64,000 bases of DNA from Curtobacterium sp. MCSS17_008 (GTDB lineage Bacteria > Actinomycetota > Actinomycetes > Actinomycetales > Microbacteriaceae): contig NZ_QKSM01000010.1 of the NCBI RefSeq assembly GCF_003234185.1, forward strand, positions 1 through 64,000, read 5' to 3'. The stretch's first letter is position 1; every line of letters begins with the position of its first letter. The position numbers were made by a program, and so were the translations under genes. Positions 28,002 through 37,592 of this stretch are shown here, in pieces. The notes under the pieces were generated by a model, which was not told the origin of the DNA, did not search any database, and worked only from the letters and a program-made list of their open reading frames with translations.

Positions 28002-28540
28002 CCCAGCCTGACGGACCGACCGACACCGCGCCTCCCGGCGGTGGTGCCGTGGTGCCCGTCGCCCCCGGACTGATCGCGGAGCTCACCGCCCGCGGGGAGA
28101 CGGTTGCGGTGGCGGAGTCGCTGACCGGCGGGCTGGTGGTGGCGACGCTCGTCGACGTGGCGGGTGCGAGCGCCGTCGTCCGCGGCGGCGTCGTGGCCTA
28201 CGCGACGCCCGTCAAGACCTCCCTGCTCGGGGTGGACCCCGAGCTGCTCGCGACCGAGGGCGCGGTCGACCCGGAGGTCGCGCGGCAGATGGCGTCCGGT
28301 GTCCGGACCGCGCTGGCGGTGGACGGCGAACCCGCGACCTGGGGCATCAGCACGACCGGCGTCGCCGGACCCGACCCGCAGGACGGCAAGCCCGTCGGCA
28401 CCGTCTTCGTCGGCATCGCATCCGCGGAACGCGTCGATGCGGTCGAGCTGCACCTCGACGGGGACCGCGATGCAATCCGTCACGCCACCGTCTCCGAACT
28501 CCTGGCACGGATGTCGACCAGGATCCGCACCGGGGAATAG
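27998..28540 (+). CDS. cinA: CinA-family nicotinamide-nucleotide amidohydrolase
   Basis: This 180-residue protein consists only of the CinA C-terminal domain (PncC type), which deamidates NMN in pyridine-nucleotide salvage. Signature segments are VAVAESLTGGLVVATLVDVAG, VRGGVVAYATPVKTSLLGV, GISTTGVAGPDPQDGKPVGT and VFVGIAS. GTG 27998 overlaps the pgsA stop (GTGA) and was preferred; in-frame starts at 27965 or 27974 would overlap pgsA more. No MoCF-type N-terminal domain is present, as is usual for actinobacteria. Confidence 0.92.
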   Translation: MTQPDGPTDTAPPGGGAVVPVAPGLIAELTARGETVAVAESLTGGLVVATLVDVAGASAVVRGGVVAYATPVKTSLLGVDPELLATEGAVDPEVARQMASGVRTALAVDGEPATWGISTTGVAGPDPQDGKPVGTVFVGIASAERVDAVELHLDGDRDAIRHATVSELLARMSTRIRTGE

Positions 28541-28694
28541 GCCCTGTTGCCACTGGGTTACATCCCACGCAATCTCCAGCAGTACGGCAGCCAGCGTGGT
28601 TAGCATGCTGCGAACGGCAACGCTACTGTTGCTGAACCCGACCACGGTCACCAGGACCAGGCGGGCGCGGAGACGACAGAGAGGAGGAGTCCCC

Positions 28695-29003
28695 ATGGTT
28701 CTCGTTCGTCAGGAGATCGGCGATGTCCTGCGAGACTTCCGCTTGCAGAAGGGCCGGACCCTCCGTCAGGTCGCGTCCAAGGCCAGTGTGGCTCTCGGGT
28801 ACCTGAGCGAGGTGGAGCGCGGCCAGAAGGAGGCCAGCTCCGAGATCCTCGCTTCGGTGGCCGACGCCCTCGACACCCCGATCTCGACCATCATGCGCGA
28901 GGTCGGAGACCGTCTCGCGGTCGTGGAGGGACTCACCCCCGTTCCCGACACGCTGCCCGACGACCTCGTCGCCGAGTTCGACAACGACCTCGCGGTGCGC
29001 TGA
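28695..29003 (+). CDS. clgR: ClgR-like XRE-family transcriptional regulator
   Basis: This 102-residue protein has an N-terminal helix-turn-helix (VLRDFRLQKGRTLRQVASKASVALGYLSEVERGQKEAS, shown as known family blocks RTLRQVA and LGYLSEVERGQKEASSEIL). ClgR activates the clp protease and stress genes in mycobacteria and corynebacteria and is encoded beside pgsA-cinA there as well. A strong AGGAGG-type site precedes ATG 28695. Its acidic C-terminus (LVAEFDNDLAVR) resembles a degradation-sensitive tail. The 154-bp region before it has no clear gene. Confidence 0.88.
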   Translation: MVLVRQEIGDVLRDFRLQKGRTLRQVASKASVALGYLSEVERGQKEASSEILASVADALDTPISTIMREVGDRLAVVEGLTPVPDTLPDDLVAEFDNDLAVR

Positions 29004-29068
29004 CGCACCACCACCACGAACGCCCTCGCCGGTCCGCCGGCGGGGGCGTTCGTCGTTACCCTGGTCAG

Positions 29069-29293
29069 ATGCGCGTGAGTGAGTTCTGGCGAGCGGTGGA
29101 CCAGGTGTTCGGCGAGGCGTACGGTGCCGTGGTGTCGCGCGACGTCGTGCTCGAGGAGCTCGGCGGACGGTCCGCGGCGGACGCCCTCGAGGCGGGGATC
29201 GACGCGCGTCGCGTCTGGCAGGCGCTCTGCGACTCGCAGGACGTCCCGCTCGAGAAGCGCCACGGCAAGGGCCTCGCGGAGCCGCGGGACTGA
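29069..29293 (+). CDS. DUF3046 family protein
   Basis: This 74-residue protein of unknown function begins MRVSEFWRAVDQVFGEAYG and contains VLEELGGRSAADALEAGID and VWQALCDSQDVP. It matches the small actinobacterial DUF3046 family encoded just upstream of recA. ATG 29069 is preceded by TACCCT (29057-29062) exactly six bases away, so it should be leaderless. It is predicted cytosolic. Confidence 0.85.
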   Translation: MRVSEFWRAVDQVFGEAYGAVVSRDVVLEELGGRSAADALEAGIDARRVWQALCDSQDVPLEKRHGKGLAEPRD

Positions 29294-29339
29294 GCGTCCC
29301 CGGGCACAGCGGCACCCGAAACTCTGTTCGGCGTGTCGC

Positions 29340-29355
29340 TCGAACGCGTGTTCGA
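29340..29355. promoter_or_regulatory. SOS box (LexA operator) of recA
   Basis: TCGAACGCGTGTTCGA is a perfect actinobacterial/Gram-positive LexA site (TCGAAC-N4-GTTCGA). It sits just upstream of a -10-like TAGGTT (29363-29368), about 210 bases before recA. lexA is encoded in the same window. Confidence 0.92.
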
Positions 29356-29562
29356 TCGGTGCTAGGTTCCTGCACAACGGCGCTGTCCGGACCTTCGTCC
29401 ACAGATCGCGCGGTCGCGGGCAGTGATGTCGGTGGCCCGCCCTAGGTTCGAAGCCATCGGGAACAGCCCGAAGCCTTGTCGCCGAGCACCAGCCCTGCAC
29501 CACCGGCTGGGGTGGACGCGACAGCCTACAGGCGGCCGACACCGAGCACGAAGGAGCACCCC

Positions 29563-30630
29563 ATGCCATCATCCGCAGACCGCGAGAAGGCCCTCGAGAC
29601 CGCACTCGCCCAGATCGACCGGCAGTTCGGCAAGGGCACGGTCATGCGCCTCGGCTCGGATGAGCGCGCGCCCGTCGCCACCATCCCGACCGGTTCGGTC
29701 GCCCTCGACGTCGCGCTCGGCATCGGCGGGCTCCCGCGTGGCCGCATCATCGAGATCTACGGCCCGGAGTCGTCGGGTAAGACGACGCTGACGCTGCACG
29801 CCATCGCCAACGCCCAGCGCGCCGGCGGGATCGCGGCCTTCATCGACGCGGAGCACGCGCTCGACCCGGAGTACGCAAAGAAGCTCGGCGTCGACATCGA
29901 CGCCCTGCTCGTGTCGCAGCCCGACACCGGTGAGCAGGCGCTCGAGATCGCCGACATGCTCGTCCGCTCGGGCTCGATCGACCTGATCATCGTCGACTCG
30001 GTCGCGGCCCTCGTGCCCCGCGCAGAGATCGAGGGCGAGATGGGTGACTCCCACGTGGGTCTCCAGGCCCGCCTCATGTCGCAGGCGCTGCGCAAGCTCG
30101 CCGGTGGGCTGAACCAGACGCAGACGACGATGATCTTCATCAACCAGCTGCGCGAGAAGATCGGTGTCTTCTTCGGGAGCCCGGAGACCACCGCGGGTGG
30201 TAAGGCGCTGAAGTTCTACGCCTCGGTCCGCCTCGACATCCGCCGCATCGAGACGCTGAAGAGCGGCACCGACGCCGTCGGCAACCGCACGCGCGTCAAG
30301 GTCGTGAAGAACAAGATGGCTCCGCCCTTCAAGCAGGCCGAGTTCGACATCCTGTACGGCACGGGCATCTCGCGAGAGGGTTCGCTGCTCGACTTCGGCG
30401 TCGACCACGGCATCGTCAAGAAGTCGGGTGCCTGGTACACGTACGACGGCGACCAGCTCGGGCAGGGCAAGGAGAACTCGCGCTCCTTCCTCATCCAGAA
30501 CCCGGACATCGCGGCGGAGATCGAGGGCAAGATCCTCGCGAAGCTCGGTGTCGGCGGTGCCAAGGCCGACGCAGCGGACGCCCCGGTCGACTCGATCGCG
30601 CCGAAGCTCGCGGAGCGCAAGGGCGCGTGA
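29563..30630 (+). CDS. recA: recombinase RecA
   Basis: This 355-residue ATP-dependent strand-exchange protein is also the coprotease that triggers LexA cleavage. Walker [11 protein letters not shown] carries Lys about 73. DNA-binding and polymerisation regions are present: [39 protein letters not shown] (part) and [21 protein letters not shown] 29563 follows AAGGAG (29551-29556). An ideal SOS box is in its promoter, and recX overlaps its stop codon (GTGA). Confidence 0.98.
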   Translation: MPSSADREKALETALAQIDRQFGKGTVMRLGSDERAPVATIPTGSVALDVALGIGGLPRGRIIEIYGPESSGKTTLTLHAIANAQRAGGIAAFIDAEHALDPEYAKKLGVDIDALLVSQPDTGEQALEIADMLVRSGSIDLIIVDSVAALVPRAEIEGEMGDSHVGLQARLMSQALRKLAGGLNQTQTTMIFINQLREKIGVFFGSPETTAGGKALKFYASVRLDIRRIETLKSGTDAVGNRTRVKVVKNKMAPPFKQAEFDILYGTGISREGSLLDFGVDHGIVKKSGAWYTYDGDQLGQGKENSRSFLIQNPDIAAEIEGKILAKLGVGGAKADAADAPVDSIAPKLAERKGA

Positions 30631-31655
30631 CGGACGCACACGACCACGACGAGGGCCTCGCGCCGGTCACCGACCTGTTCGGTGCGCGGTCCCGTCGTGG
30701 TCGACGCACGTCCGAGCGGGTCCCCGACCTCGGGCCGCAGCAGCTCACGGACACAGCGCAGCCCACAGACGCAGCGCAGTCCACGGGCGCCGGGCAGCCC
30801 ACGGACGCCGGGCAGTCCACGGACGCCGGGCAGTTCACGGACGCATCGCAGCCCACGGACGCCGGGGCGCCCGACGTCGGCCCGCGCTCGGGCGTCGACG
30901 AGGGCGCGTGGTCGACGCGGGACGGGGACGATGCGGCGGGCGCGTCGTCTGCCGCGATCCCGCTCCGTGGGGCGCAAGCGCAGGCCGAGTGGCTCTCACC
31001 GGTCGTCGGTGACGGCTCGGGTCGGAGTGTGCGGGCCGAACAGCGCGGGTACGACGCCGAGACGGCCGACGCGACGAGCGCGTCGGTGTTCGCCATCGCC
31101 AGCGGCGACGAGATCGATCCGGCCGAGGCGCCGCGTCCGCTCGACGAGCAGCGCGCCGATGCCGAGCGGGTCAGCATGCGTGCGCTCGGACGCAAGGGCG
31201 TGAGCGAGTCGGAGATGCGCCAGCTGTTGACGAAGCAGGAGCTCGACGCGGAGGTCGTCGAGCACGAGGTCGCCCGCCTGGTGCGGGTCGGTCTGCTGGA
31301 CGACGTCGCCCTCGCCACGGACCTGGTGGACCGGCTGCACGAGCGCAAGGGGCTCGGGCGCCAGGGCGTCGTGGCCGAGCTGCGCCGCCGGGGCATCGAC
31401 CAGGCGGCGATCGACGCTGCGCTCGAGGCTGCGGCGGACGACGCCGACGACGAGTTCGTCCGTGCGATCGAGCTCGCCGAGAAGCGTGCTCGGCAGCTCC
31501 GGGGCCTCGACCGTGAGACGGCCGAGCGTCGGCTCAGCGGCTTCCTCATGCGTAAGGGCTACGGCTCCGGAGTGGTGCGGGTCGCCGTGCAACGTGCGCT
31601 CGACGCGCCGCCCCGCCGGTCGCCGTCCGGCGGGGGCACCGTCCGGTTCGAGTAG
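30627..31655 (+). CDS. recX: regulatory protein RecX with long repetitive N-terminus
   Basis: This 342-residue protein is much longer than typical RecX (about 150-200). RecX limits RecA filament growth. The RecX core, three-helix repeats, occupies roughly residues 170-335 ([69 protein letters not shown]). The first 170 residues are low-complexity and include tandem QPTDAG-like hexapeptides encoded by 18-bp repeats. GTG 30627 overlaps the recA stop. Confidence 0.92.
   Translation: MTDAHDHDEGLAPVTDLFGARSRRGRRTSERVPDLGPQQLTDTAQPTDAAQSTGAGQPTDAGQSTDAGQFTDASQPTDAGAPDVGPRSGVDEGAWSTRDGDDAAGASSAAIPLRGAQAQAEWLSPVVGDGSGRSVRAEQRGYDAETADATSASVFAIASGDEIDPAEAPRPLDEQRADAERVSMRALGRKGVSESEMRQLLTKQELDAEVVEHEVARLVRVGLLDDVALATDLVDRLHERKGLGRQGVVAELRRRGIDQAAIDAALEAAADDADDEFVRAIELAEKRARQLRGLDRETAERRLSGFLMRKGYGSGVVRVAVQRALDAPPRRSPSGGGTVRFE
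30757..30866 (+). repeat. 18-bp tandem repeats in recX
   Basis: About six imperfect 18-bp units of the type ACGGACGCCGGGCAGTCC encode [30 protein letters not shown] and QPTDAG. Unit length keeps the frame, so copy number can vary without disrupting recX. Confidence 0.8.
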
Positions 31656-31694
31656 CGCCGACGGTGGCCGCGGCCGACCTACACTGGGACGACC

Positions 31695-33188
31695 ATGGCC
31701 ACCGTCGCAGCCCGCCCCCGCACCTACGAGGTCCGCACCTACGGGTGCCAGATGAACGTCCACGACTCCGAACGGCTGAGCGGATCGCTCCAGGCCGCCG
31801 GGTACGTCTCGGCGGACGGCGAGCAGGCCGACGTCGTCGTGATCAACACGTGTGCGGTGCGCGAGAACGCGGACAACCGCCTCTACGGCAACCTCGGGCA
31901 CCTGGCCGGCGTGAAGCGCCAGCACCCCGGCATGCAGATCGCCGTCGGCGGCTGCCTGGCGCAGAAGGACAAGAACGTCATCCTCGAGAAGGCGCCGTGG
32001 GTCGACGTGGTGTTCGGGACGCACAACATGGCGTCGCTGCCGACGCTGCTCGAGCGTGCCCGGCACAACGACGAGGCGCAGATCGAGATCCTCGAGGCGC
32101 TCGACGTGTTCCCGTCGACGCTGCCGACGAAGCGCGACTCGACGCACAGCGGATGGGTGTCGATCTCCGTCGGGTGCAACAACACCTGCACCTTCTGCAT
32201 CGTGCCGTCGCTCCGCGGCAAGGAGAAGGACCGCCGTCCGGGCGACGTGCTCGCCGAGATCCAGGCGCTGGTCGACGACGGCGCGATCGAGGTCACGCTC
32301 CTCGGGCAGAACGTCAACTCGTACGGCGTCGAGTTCGGTGACCGCCAGGCGTTCGGCAAGCTGCTGCGCGCGGCCGGACAGATCGAGGGCCTCGAGCGCG
32401 TCCGCTTCACCAGCCCGCACCCCGCCGCCTTCACCGACGACGTGATCGACGCCATGGCCGAGACCCCGAACGTCATGCCCCAGCTGCACATGCCACTGCA
32501 GTCGGGGTCGGACCGCGTGCTGAAGGCCATGCGCCGGAGCTACCGCAGCGAGCGGTTCCTGGGGATCCTCGACCGCGTCCGCGCGAAGATCCCGCACGCC
32601 GCGATCTCGACCGACATCATCGTCGGGTTCCCCGGTGAGACCGACGAGGACTTCGAGGACACCCTGCGCGTCGTCGAGCAGTCCCGGTTCGCCTCCGCGT
32701 TCACGTTCCAGTACTCGATCCGCCCGGGCACACGCGCGGCGACCATGCCCGACCAGCTGCCGAAGGCGGTCGTGCAGGAGCGCTACGACCGGCTCATCGC
32801 GCTGCAGGACCGCATCACCGCCGAGGAGCACGCGAAGCAGGTCGGTCGCACCGTCGAGGTGCTCGTCGCCACGGGCGAGGGCAGGAAGGACGAGACCACC
32901 CACCGCCTGTCGGGCCGGGCTGAGGACGCTCGGCTCGTGCACTTCGCCGTCCCGGAGGGGTCCGACGTCCCGCGTCCCGGTGACGTCGTGACCGTGGAGG
33001 TCACCCGGGCAGCGGCGCACTTCCTCATCGCGGACGGTGAGGGACCGCTGCGCATCCGGCGCACCCGTGCCGGGGACGCCTGGGACCGTGCGCAGGCGGA
33101 GAGCTGCGGCGTGCCCACCCCGGCCGCACCGGGAGCGGGGCCGCGTCCGGTGTCGCTCGGGCTGCCGGGCCTCCGTGTCGGCCGCTGA
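31695..33188 (+). CDS. miaB: tRNA-2-methylthio-N6-dimethylallyladenosine synthase MiaB
   Basis: This 497-residue radical-SAM methylthiotransferase modifies A37 of tRNAs after MiaA. The N-terminal cluster Cys residues are in [23 protein letters not shown] and VGGCLAQKD. The radical-SAM motif CNNTCTFC has Cys at about 161, 165 and 168. A TRAM domain closes the protein ([11 protein letters not shown] through FLIADGEGP), followed by a short variable tail. TACACT (31680-31685) is nine bases before ATG 31695. Confidence 0.97.
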   Translation: MATVAARPRTYEVRTYGCQMNVHDSERLSGSLQAAGYVSADGEQADVVVINTCAVRENADNRLYGNLGHLAGVKRQHPGMQIAVGGCLAQKDKNVILEKAPWVDVVFGTHNMASLPTLLERARHNDEAQIEILEALDVFPSTLPTKRDSTHSGWVSISVGCNNTCTFCIVPSLRGKEKDRRPGDVLAEIQALVDDGAIEVTLLGQNVNSYGVEFGDRQAFGKLLRAAGQIEGLERVRFTSPHPAAFTDDVIDAMAETPNVMPQLHMPLQSGSDRVLKAMRRSYRSERFLGILDRVRAKIPHAAISTDIIVGFPGETDEDFEDTLRVVEQSRFASAFTFQYSIRPGTRAATMPDQLPKAVVQERYDRLIALQDRITAEEHAKQVGRTVEVLVATGEGRKDETTHRLSGRAEDARLVHFAVPEGSDVPRPGDVVTVEVTRAAAHFLIADGEGPLRIRRTRAGDAWDRAQAESCGVPTPAAPGAGPRPVSLGLPGLRVGR

Positions 33189-34194
33189 CGCGCCGGGAGC
33201 GGGCCAGCGCGGCCAGGACGGCCTGGATGGCCTGGACGGCCAGCGCGTCCAGGGTGACGGCGCCGTCGACGCGGGCTGTCCGGACCTCGTCGCGGTCGTC
33301 GGAGCGACCGGCACCGGCAAGTCCGAGCTCGCGCTGACGATCGCCGAGCGGCTGCGGGCGACCGGGCGTCCGGCGGAGATCGTCAACGCCGACGCGATGC
33401 AGCTGTACCGGGGCATGGACATCGGGACCGCGAAGCTGTCCGAGGCGGAACGCCGTGGTGTCCCGCACCACCAGCTCGACGTGCTCGAGGTCACGGACGA
33501 GGCGAGCGTCGCCGCCTACCAGCGGGACGCCCGGGCCGACGTCGACCGGATCACCGCTGCGGGTGGGACGGCGGTGCTCGTCGGCGGCAGCGGCCTGTAC
33601 GTGTCGTCCGTGCTGTTCGACCTCGCGTTCCCCGGCACCGACCCCGCGCTCCGGGCGGAACTCGAACAGGAGCACGCGGAGCACGGACCGGGCGTCCTGT
33701 TGGCGCGACTGCGCGCCCTCGACCCGGCCGCCGCCGCCGCCGTCGACGCGCGCAACCCGCGACGCCTGATCCGTGCCGTCGAGATCGCGAGCCGGTCCGA
33801 GGCCGTGACCCCGCGCCTCCCGTCCGTGCCGCGGGCGTGGCGGTCCGCGCGCGTGCTGCGCCTGCACCGCGAGCGGGGCGAACTCGTCGAGTCCCTGCAC
33901 GCACGGGCCGCGCGGATGTTCCGTGCCGGGCTCGTCGACGAGGTCGACGCACTCCGTGCCGCCGGGCTGGAGCAGGGGCGGACCGCCCGTGCCGCCATCG
34001 GGTACTCGCAGGCACTCGACGTCCTGCACGGACGGTCGACCTCCGACCAAGCGGTCGAAGCGACCGCCGTCGCGACCCGCAAGTACGCCCGGCGGCAGGT
34101 GTCGTGGTTCAAGCGCTACGACGCCGAGGTGCTCGACGTCACCGGGACCGATGTCGCGGGGCTGCGGGCAGTGGCCCGTAGGATCGTGCCGTGA
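33175..34194 (+). CDS. miaA: tRNA dimethylallyltransferase MiaA
   Basis: This 339-residue enzyme adds the dimethylallyl group to A37, the substrate for MiaB. The P-loop [18 protein letters not shown] carries Lys about 49. [18 protein letters not shown] and [13 protein letters not shown] bind substrate and tRNA, and [13 protein letters not shown] is near the end. GTG 33175 overlaps miaB by 14 bases and is the only plausible nearby start in frame. It adds about 38 Gly/Asp/Gln-rich residues before the P-loop, including short LDG repeats. Confidence 0.95.
   Translation: MSAADAPGAGQRGQDGLDGLDGQRVQGDGAVDAGCPDLVAVVGATGTGKSELALTIAERLRATGRPAEIVNADAMQLYRGMDIGTAKLSEAERRGVPHHQLDVLEVTDEASVAAYQRDARADVDRITAAGGTAVLVGGSGLYVSSVLFDLAFPGTDPALRAELEQEHAEHGPGVLLARLRALDPAAAAAVDARNPRRLIRAVEIASRSEAVTPRLPSVPRAWRSARVLRLHRERGELVESLHARAARMFRAGLVDEVDALRAAGLEQGRTARAAIGYSQALDVLHGRSTSDQAVEATAVATRKYARRQVSWFKRYDAEVLDVTGTDVAGLRAVARRIVP
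34179..34190 (+). promoter_or_regulatory. leaderless promoter of dapF inside miaA
   Basis: TAGGAT (34179-34184) is followed by exactly six bases and then the dapF GTG at 34191. It lies within the last codons of miaA, so dapF may have its own promoter besides read-through. Confidence 0.5.
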
Positions 34195-35081
34195 CCGAGC
34201 TGCACTTCACGAAGGGCCAGGGGACGGGCAACGACTTCGTCCTGTTCGCCGACCCCGACGCGACGGTCGACCTGACGCCGGAGCGCATCCGGGCGATCGC
34301 GGACCGGCGGTTCGGCGTCGGTGCGGACGGCGTGATCCGCGCCGTGCGGTCGGACGCGCTCCCCGAAGGGCGTGCGCTCGTCGCGGTGGAGCCCGCCGCG
34401 ACGTGGTTCATGGACTACCACAACGCCGACGGTTCGGTCGCCGAGATGTGCGGCAACGGCATCCGGGTCTTCGCCCGGTACCTGACCGAGTCGGGGCTCG
34501 TCGACCTCGCGCCGGGCGAGACGCTCACCGTCGGCAGCCGCAAGGGCCTGGTCGACGTGCAGCGGACGACGAACGGGTTCTCCGCGGACCTCGGGCGCTG
34601 GGGCCTCGGCATCGAGGGCGGCGGGGCGAACGACGTGACCGTGCGGGCGAAGGAACTCGACGGCGCACGACCGGGCCTCGGCATCGACGTCGGGAACCCG
34701 CACGTCGTCGTCGCCGTGGCGACCGAGGACGAGCTCGCGGAGCTGGACCTGACGTACGTCCCGGTGCTCGACCCGGTGCCGGCGGCGGGGGCGAACGTGG
34801 AGTTCGTGCTCCCGGGCGACCCGCTGGTCAAGGACGGCGTCGGTGAGATCACGATGCGCGTGCACGAGCGGGGGAGCGGCGAGACGCTGTCCTGCGGGAC
34901 GGGCGCGGTGGCGGCAGCCCTGGCGACGCGGTACTGGGCGGGGCCGTCGGCACCGGACACCTGGCGCGTGCGCGTGCCGGGCGGTGTCGTCACGGTGCGG
35001 ATGTTCGCGGCGGAGGACGGCGAGCACGTGGCGCTCGCGGGGCCGGCGGAGCTGGTGTTCTCGGGAGACCTGACGGTCTGA
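34191..35081 (+). CDS. dapF: diaminopimelate epimerase
   Basis: This 296-residue cofactor-independent racemase converts LL- to meso-diaminopimelate for lysine and cell wall. The two catalytic Cys residues are present: about C87 in [13 protein letters not shown] and about C235 in [13 protein letters not shown]. The [11 protein letters not shown] start is typical. GTG 34191 overlaps the miaA stop (GTGA). With dapA and dapB it completes three lysine-pathway genes in this window. Confidence 0.97.
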   Translation: MTELHFTKGQGTGNDFVLFADPDATVDLTPERIRAIADRRFGVGADGVIRAVRSDALPEGRALVAVEPAATWFMDYHNADGSVAEMCGNGIRVFARYLTESGLVDLAPGETLTVGSRKGLVDVQRTTNGFSADLGRWGLGIEGGGANDVTVRAKELDGARPGLGIDVGNPHVVVAVATEDELAELDLTYVPVLDPVPAAGANVEFVLPGDPLVKDGVGEITMRVHERGSGETLSCGTGAVAAALATRYWAGPSAPDTWRVRVPGGVVTVRMFAAEDGEHVALAGPAELVFSGDLTV

Positions 35082-35200
35082 CGCAGACGGGCGCGGTGCT
35101 CCCGCCCGGGTGGTGCACGAGCGGTACGCCGGCGTCGAGCCGAGACGCGGCGGCTCGACCGAGACGCCGCGAGGAGCGACGGCGTCTCGCGTGCATGCAG

Positions 35201-35262
35201 GCGTCTCGCACGGACGACGGCGTCTCGCACGGACGACGGCGTCTCGCACGGACGACGGCGTC
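35201..35262. repeat. 19-bp tandem repeats between dapF and a methyltransferase
   Basis: Three perfect copies of GCGTCTCGCACGGACGACG (35201-35219, 35220-35238, 35239-35257) are followed by a partial copy. GCGTCTC and its complement GAGACGC also occur several times just upstream (35140-35200). The repeats lie between convergent genes, after the dapF stop. Confidence 0.85.
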
Positions 35263-35280
35263 ACACTCGTCCCACGCCCC

Positions 35281-35895
35281 CTACTCCGCGGTGCGGTGCA
35301 CCCGGATGACCCGGAACCCCTTGTCGGTCGATGCCCGCGAGACCTCGTAGCGGTGGCCGAGCGCGTCCCGGAGCCACCGCTGCAGCGAGTCGCCGCCGAG
35401 GTCCTTCAAGACCACGAGCCACGCGTCGCCGCCGACCTCGAGCCGGGGGAGCCACGTGAGCAGGATCGCGTGCAGTTCGTCCTTGCCGACACGGATCGGC
35501 GGGTTCGACCAGATGGTGCGGAAGCGCAGGTCCGCCGGCACGTCGTCGGGCAGCCCGACCCTGACGTTGGTCAGTCCGGCGGCGACCGCGTTCCGCTGAG
35601 CGAGGCCGAGCACCCGCTCGTTGACGTCCACGCCCCACACCTGCGCGTCCGGCGACTCCAGTGCCATCGTGATCGCGATCGGCCCCCAGCCGCATCCGAC
35701 GTCGAGCAGCGCGCCCTCCGGCGCGGGCGGCGGCACGGAACCGAGCAGCACCTTCGTGCCGCGGTCGACGCCGTCCGGGCTGAAGACCCCGGCCGCGGTC
35801 GACAGGGTGAGTGGCCGACCGGCGAGCGTGACGTGCACCTGGCGCTCACGGATCTCCGACGACGGACTGGCGGAGAAGTAGTGGTCGTTCGCCAT
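35281..35895 (-). CDS. class I SAM-dependent methyltransferase (RsmC/RlmG-like)
   Basis: This 204-residue methyltransferase has motif I in LLDVGCGWGPIAITMALESP (SAM binding) and the catalytic NPPIR motif (WSNPPIRVGKDELH). NPP is typical of N-methyltransferases acting on the base of guanine or adenine in RNA. It begins MANDHYFSASPSSEIRERQ at ATG 35895, as in the actinobacterial group. It is divergent from hflX and convergent with dapF. The target is unproven. Confidence 0.88.
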   Translation of the reverse strand: MANDHYFSASPSSEIRERQVHVTLAGRPLTLSTAAGVFSPDGVDRGTKVLLGSVPPPAPEGALLDVGCGWGPIAITMALESPDAQVWGVDVNERVLGLAQRNAVAAGLTNVRVGLPDDVPADLRFRTIWSNPPIRVGKDELHAILLTWLPRLEVGGDAWLVVLKDLGGDSLQRWLRDALGHRYEVSRASTDKGFRVIRVHRTAE

Positions 35896-35956
35896 GGAAG
35901 AACCGTACCGTCGACCCCGTGTGTCCCGGGCGTGGCGGCGGTACCCTGTGGAGAAG

Positions 35957-37495
35957 ATGACGGAAACCACCATGAACGACGGACGATCCGACGACAGCGC
36001 CGAAGGTGTCGTGGAACGCGTCCTCCGCAACGCCGACACCAAGGCGTCGTCGGCGATCTTCGCCCCCGCACAGGCGATCCAGACCCGATCGGTCGACGAT
36101 CACGGCTGGTCCGGCGACGGCGACCAGTACGACCGCGAGGACCGCGCAGCCCTGCGCCGCGTCACCGGTCTCTCCACCGAGCTCGAGGACGTCACCGAGG
36201 TCGAGTACCGGCAGCTCCGGCTCGAGCAGGTCGTCCTCATCGGCGTGTACCCGCAGGGCGACGCCCAGGACGCCGAGAACTCCCTCCGCGAGCTCGCGGC
36301 CCTCGCCGAGACCGCGGGTGCCGTGGTGCTCGACGGGCTCCTGCAGCGGCGGCCGAACCCCGACCCGTCGACCTACCTCGGCAAGGGGAAGGCCGAGGAA
36401 CTGGCGATGGTCGTCAAGGCCACCGGCGCCGACACCGTGATCGCCGACACCGAGCTCGCACCGTCGCAGCGTCGTGCGCTCGAGGACGTCGTGAAGGTGA
36501 AGGTGATCGACCGGACCGCGGTCATCCTCGACATCTTCAGCCAGCACGCCAAGAGCCGCGAGGGCAAGGCGCAGGTGGAGCTCGCGCAGCTCGAGTACCT
36601 GCTCCCGCGCCTTCGTGGTTGGGGTGAGTCGATGTCCCGCCAGGCCGGTGGTCAGGTCTCCGGCGGCGCGGGCATGGGATCGCGTGGTCCCGGTGAGACG
36701 AAGATCGAGCTCGATCGTCGCCGCATCCACACCCGCATGGCGAAGCTCCGCCGCCAGATCGCCGGGTTCCGTCCCGCGCGTGAGGCGAAGCGCGCCGACC
36801 GGCACCGCAACGACGTGCCGAGCGTCGCGATCGCCGGCTACACCAACGCGGGCAAGTCCTCGCTCCTCAACCGGCTCACCAGCGCCGGCGTCCTCGTGCA
36901 GAACCAGCTGTTCGCGACGCTGGACGCCACGGTCCGCCGGACCGAGACGAGCAAGGGCCGCGAGTACACCTTCGCCGACACGGTCGGCTTCGTGCGGAAC
37001 CTTCCGCACCAGCTGGTCGAGGCGTTCCGCTCCACGCTCGAGGAGGTCGGCGAGTCCGACGTCATCGTGCACGTCGTCGACGCGTCGCACCCGGACCCGG
37101 CAGCGCAGCTCGCCACCGTCCGCGACGTGATCGGGGACGTCGGGGCGCGGGACATCCCGGAGATCGTCGCCTTCAACAAGGCGGACCTCATCGACGAGTC
37201 GCAGCGGCTCGTGCTGGTCGGGCTCGTGCCGGACGCGGTGTTCGTCTCCGCGCGGACCGGCGAGGGGATCTCCGAGCTCCTCGCCGCCATCGAGGACCGC
37301 CTGCCGGAGCCCGACGTGTCGCTCACCCTGGTCGTGCCGTACGACCGCGGTGACCTCGTGTCGTCGCTGCACGACGCGGGTGCGGTCGAGTCGACGGACT
37401 ACGTCGAGGACGGCACACGCCTGCAGGTGCGGGTCTTCCAGCGCCAGGTCGCCGAGCTCGACCCGTACGTGGTCGCGCCCGCCGTGTCGGCCTAG
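35957..37495 (+). CDS. hflX: GTPase HflX
   Basis: This 512-residue ribosome-splitting GTPase acts in stress and antibiotic recovery. The N-terminal HflX domain includes RRPNPDPSTYLGKGKAEEL and VIADTELAPSQRRALED. The Gly-rich segment SGGAGMGSRGPGETKIELDR precedes the G domain, with G1 GYTNAGKSS (Lys about 300), FADTVGFVRNLP and FNKADL. ATG 35957 has a GGAGAAG site, and TACCCT (35942-35947) lies nine bases upstream. A strong hairpin follows the gene. Confidence 0.96.
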   Translation: MTETTMNDGRSDDSAEGVVERVLRNADTKASSAIFAPAQAIQTRSVDDHGWSGDGDQYDREDRAALRRVTGLSTELEDVTEVEYRQLRLEQVVLIGVYPQGDAQDAENSLRELAALAETAGAVVLDGLLQRRPNPDPSTYLGKGKAEELAMVVKATGADTVIADTELAPSQRRALEDVVKVKVIDRTAVILDIFSQHAKSREGKAQVELAQLEYLLPRLRGWGESMSRQAGGQVSGGAGMGSRGPGETKIELDRRRIHTRMAKLRRQIAGFRPAREAKRADRHRNDVPSVAIAGYTNAGKSSLLNRLTSAGVLVQNQLFATLDATVRRTETSKGREYTFADTVGFVRNLPHQLVEAFRSTLEEVGESDVIVHVVDASHPDPAAQLATVRDVIGDVGARDIPEIVAFNKADLIDESQRLVLVGLVPDAVFVSARTGEGISELLAAIEDRLPEPDVSLTLVVPYDRGDLVSSLHDAGAVESTDYVEDGTRLQVRVFQRQVAELDPYVVAPAVSA

Positions 37496-37517
37496 TCCCG
37501 GGACCCACACCGGTACG

Positions 37518-37559
37518 GAACGGGAGGCGCGGTGCCAGCTGGCACCGCGCCTCCCGTTC
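37518..37559. terminator. GGGAGGC-family perfect 42-bp palindrome
   Basis: GAACGGGAGGCGCGGTGCC and its exact complement flank an AGCT centre, making the whole segment a perfect palindrome. It lies between the convergent hflX and lexA genes and probably terminates both. Confidence 0.75.
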
Positions 37560-37592
37560 GTCGTGGGCTGCGTCCCGCGAGCGAGCGCGGGG

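Noticed and set aside
28541..28694. possible tRNA or regulatory RNA between cinA and the clgR-like gene
   Set aside because: No cloverleaf or strong stem is visible; probably just the clgR promoter region.
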